From contig JACIWQ010000009.1 in assembly GCA_014360895.1 (NCBI GenBank), positions 1-50,663 of the forward strand: DNA of 50,663 bases. Reading direction: 5' to 3'. The notes beneath the pieces were generated by a model, which saw only the letters and a program-made list of their open reading frames with translations, was not told where the DNA came from and did not search any database. This stretch comes from Thermoflexales bacterium (GTDB lineage: Bacteria > Chloroflexota > Anaerolineae > B4-G1 > DUEL01). A program made the translations under genes and the position numbers. Within the stretch, counting starts at the first letter, position 1; each line of letters begins with the position of its first letter. Positions 48,631-50,663 of the stretch are shown piece after piece.

Positions 48631-49687
48631 CGGGCCGGGCGCCGGCAAAGTGGTGACCTTCGGCGAGGTGATGATGCGGCTCTCGCCGCCGGGCCGGCTG
48701 CGCCTGGGGCAGGCCCGCGCGCTGGAGGTCACTTTCGGCGGCAGCGAGGCCAACGTCGCCGTGGCGCTGGCCGGGTGGGGGGTGGAGGTGGAGCACGTCA
48801 CCGCGCTGCCCGAGAACGACCTGGGCCGGGCCTGCGCCCGCTTCCTGCGCCAGTTCGGCGTCGGCCTGGAGCATGTGGTCTGGGGCGGCCCGCGCCTGGG
48901 GCTCTACTTCTATGAACGGGGCGCCGCCCAGCGGCCCGACGCCGTCCTCTACGACCGCGCCCATTCCGCCTTCGCCACGCTGGAGCCGGGGCGGATTCCC
49001 TGGCCGGAAATCTTCGCCGACGCCGCCTGGTTTCACTGGAGCGGCATCTCTCCGGCCGTCTCCGCCTCCGCCGCCGACGTCTGCCGGGAGGGGGTCCGGG
49101 CGGCGCGGGCGGCGGGGCTTGTCGTCTCCTGCGACCTGAACTACCGGGAGCGGTTGTGGGATTGGGGAGGCTCTCCCGGGGAGGTGATGGCCGAACTGGT
49201 CGCCCTCTGCGATGTGCTGGTCGGCAATCCGGGGAGCCTGGCGGCCGTCTTCGGGCTGGATGCCGGGGAAGGGACGGAGGGGAGCTGGGCCGCGAGCGGG
49301 GAACTGGCCCGTCGCTTCCCGTCCCTGCGAATGGTCGCCCTCACCTGGCGCGGCGTCCGCTCCGCCCGCCACCACACCTGGACGGCCACTCTCTGGGAGC
49401 CGGACGGGTTCTACACCGCGCCCGTCTACGAGATTTTCCCGATTGTGGACCGCATGGGAGCCGGGGATGCCTTCACCGCCGGCCTCATCTACGGCCTGCG
49501 GACGTTCGGGGCGGACCGGCAGCGGGCGCTGGATTTCGCCGTCGCCGCGTCGGCCCTGAAACACTCGGTCTGGGGCGACGTGCATCAGGTGTCGGTGGCC
49601 GAAGTGGAGGCGTTAATAAAAAACCACGAAGGACACGAAGGGCACAAAGGGTTTGATAAAAAACCACAAAGGGCACAAAGGGCATAA
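48617..49687 (+). CDS. PfkB-family 2-keto-3-deoxygluconate kinase-like
   Basis: 356 residues. TFGEVMMRLSPP and GGSEANVAVALA at the N-terminus, DRMGAGDAFTAG catalytic/anion-hole motif near 290. KDG kinase is the usual function in this context, giving KDPG. The last ~20 residues (NHEGHEGHKGFDKK...) are encoded by the ACGAAGGACACGAAGGGC repeat; the native protein likely ended near EVEAL. Confidence 0.9.
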   Translation: MKQVNGPGAGKVVTFGEVMMRLSPPGRLRLGQARALEVTFGGSEANVAVALAGWGVEVEHVTALPENDLGRACARFLRQFGVGLEHVVWGGPRLGLYFYERGAAQRPDAVLYDRAHSAFATLEPGRIPWPEIFADAAWFHWSGISPAVSASAADVCREGVRAARAAGLVVSCDLNYRERLWDWGGSPGEVMAELVALCDVLVGNPGSLAAVFGLDAGEGTEGSWAASGELARRFPSLRMVALTWRGVRSARHHTWTATLWEPDGFYTAPVYEIFPIVDRMGAGDAFTAGLIYGLRTFGADRQRALDFAVAASALKHSVWGDVHQVSVAEVEALIKNHEGHEGHKGFDKKPQRAQRA

Positions 49688-49768
49688 AGAAAATTTTAAA
49701 AAAAGACCTCTGCGCTCTCTGCGTCCTTTGCGGTGAAATTCAGAGCGTCCTTTGCGGTGAAATTCAGG
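49619..49768. repeat. ACGAAGGACACGAAGG array plus 23-bp direct repeat
   Basis: ACGAAGGACACGAAGGGCAC units run through the 3' end of the kinase gene. They are followed by GCGCTCTCTGCGTCC and a 23-bp direct repeat (GCGTCCTTTGCGGTGAAATT plus CAG) at 49721-49743 and 49745-49767. Confidence 0.85.
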
Positions 49769-49792
49769 TGAACCGCATCGGAAAGGGGCGGG

Positions 49793-50479
49793 ATGAGCCG
49801 GTTCAGCCGATTGGAGGTTTTTCGGGCCGTTCTGGAGACGGGCCTGGTGCCGATTTTCTACCACCCGGACGGGGAGACGGCGCGGGAGGTTGTCCGGGCC
49901 TGTGCGGCGGGCGGCGCCCGGGTGGTGGAGTTCACCCATCGCGGCGACTTCGCCCTGGACGTCTTCCGGGGGCTGGCCCACTGGGCCCGCCAGGAGGTCC
50001 CGGAGGTTGTCCTGGGGGTGGGGTCGGTGGTGGATGCGCCGACGGCGGCCCTATACCTGGCCTGCGGCGCCGACTTCGTGGTGAGTCCGGCCTTCATCCG
50101 GGAGGTGGCCCGGCTGTGCAACCGTCGTCAGGCCGCCTACATCCCCGGCTGTGGAACGGTTGGCGAGATTCTCCGCGCCTGCGAATGGGGGGCGGAGGTG
50201 GTCAAACTCTTCCCGGCCCAGGTGCTGGGGCCGGCCTTCATCCGGGCGGTGCGCGGCCCGTGTCCCTGGGTGCGTCTGTTGCCGACGGGCGGGATCCGGC
50301 CGGCCGAGGCGGAGGTCCGGGCCTGGCTGGAGGCGGGCGCGGCGGCCATCGGCATGGGCTCCGAACTGATCCGCCGGGAGTGGGTGGAGGCCGGGGACTG
50401 GGCCGCCATTGCCGGGACGGTGCGGGAGGTCCTGGAGTGGATCAGGGGCTTTCGCCGGCAAAATGCTGATGGGAAATAG
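49793..50479 (+). CDS. KDPG/KHG aldolase-like
   Basis: 228 residues. The Schiff-base Lys lies in VVKLFPAQ; VPIFYHPDGETA and EFTHRGD are the early strands. It would cleave KDPG to pyruvate and glyceraldehyde 3-phosphate, completing the sugar-acid route. The opening differs from the classical VPV-substrate loop. Confidence 0.88.
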   Translation: MSRFSRLEVFRAVLETGLVPIFYHPDGETAREVVRACAAGGARVVEFTHRGDFALDVFRGLAHWARQEVPEVVLGVGSVVDAPTAALYLACGADFVVSPAFIREVARLCNRRQAAYIPGCGTVGEILRACEWGAEVVKLFPAQVLGPAFIRAVRGPCPWVRLLPTGGIRPAEAEVRAWLEAGAAAIGMGSELIRREWVEAGDWAAIAGTVREVLEWIRGFRRQNADGK

Positions 50480-50521
50480 GACGCGGATGAACGCGGATAA
50501 ACGCGGATAAACGCAGATAAG
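50479..50521. repeat. ACGCGGATAAACGCGGAT repeat, copy 3
   Basis: Four tandem ACGCGGATGA/ACGCGGATAA-type units directly after the aldolase. The remaining 140 bp to the window end hold no gene. Confidence 0.8.
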
Positions 50522-50663
50522 CGCGGGTTTTCTTTTGCAGATTGACAAATTGTTTCGGCAATCGCCGCTTGCGCCCGACCGTGTTGCAACCTGAAAAATT
50601 AATCCGGCAATCTGCCGTTTTTCGCCCTCACCCCTCCCCCGACCCCTCCCCTCTCCCGCTCGC

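Overview
The window is a 50.7 kb stretch of a GC-rich bacterial chromosome. It has no rRNA, prophage, insertion sequence or CRISPR array. Genes are densely packed, and the gaps are full of short-period repeats. The gene set suggests a member of the Chloroflexota or a near relative. Pointers are the paired YlbF-family genes, the R3H/SpoIIIAA-type ATPase, a SAM-I riboswitch driving an archaeal-type AdoMet synthetase, and the tRNA-Thr/Tyr/Thr - rpmG - tRNA-Trp - secE - nusG - rplKAJL block. The assignment is inference; no rRNA gene is present to confirm it.

Layout. 0.1-4.1 kb (+): zinc ribbon, GNAT acetyltransferase, ferredoxin, HerA-type ATPase. 4.3-7.4 kb (-): DegV lipid-binding protein, a SpoVT/AbrB-radical SAM-SPASM protein resembling the tungsten-oxidoreductase maturase family, a probable selenoprotein whose frame is broken by two adjacent UGA codons, and an Fe-S domain protein. 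7.5-8.4 kb (+): a PIN toxin module with a frameshifted toxin. 8.5-12.6 kb (-): two YlbF-family proteins, a second Fe-S domain protein, an ABC exporter and a TSUP permease. 12.6-19.4 kb (-): rhodanese, second TSUP permease, remnant of a CxxU-type AhpD-like selenoprotein, thioredoxin-fold protein, OsmC, two DGC putative zinc-binding proteins, GcvH-like lipoyl carrier, lipoamide dehydrogenase, zinc ribbon and an ArsR regulator with a palindromic operator. I read this as a thiol, persulfide or metalloid island.

19.5-24 kb: an aberrant DNA-methylase-like protein, a membrane-anchored repeat protein and a helicase-associated-domain protein. 24.2-28 kb: AdoMet synthetase under a SAM-I riboswitch, divergent from pdxS/pdxT, which are separated by a TumE-like toxin module. 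28-33 kb: R3H ATPase, a toxin remnant with its nucleotidyltransferase, tmk, FmdB-like zinc ribbon, gmk, nth and a histidine phosphatase. 33.2-37.1 kb: a PadR-controlled operon with a CrtI-like oxidoreductase and a flavodoxin/SCP2/membrane fusion. 37.5-42.2 kb (-): ribosomal protein operon with an L10 leader, secE/nusG, rpmG and four tRNAs. 42.3-44 kb (-): a PII-like protein and a Kef-type antiporter. 44.2-50.5 kb (+): MBL hydrolase and a sugar-acid catabolic operon (RraA-like, enolase-superfamily dehydratase, uronate dehydrogenase-like, IclR, KDG kinase-like, KDPG aldolase).

The strongest finding is the double-UGA gene at 6479-6784. Its frame continues through both UGA codons into a conserved-looking C-terminal half, and a short hairpin with a GGUC loop lies just downstream, the hallmark of a bacterial SECIS element. 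A second in-frame UGA, at 14325-14327, replaces the second Cys of a CxxC motif in a truncated AhpD-like gene. All ribosome-binding-site, promoter and RNA-structure calls were made by eye from the sequence.
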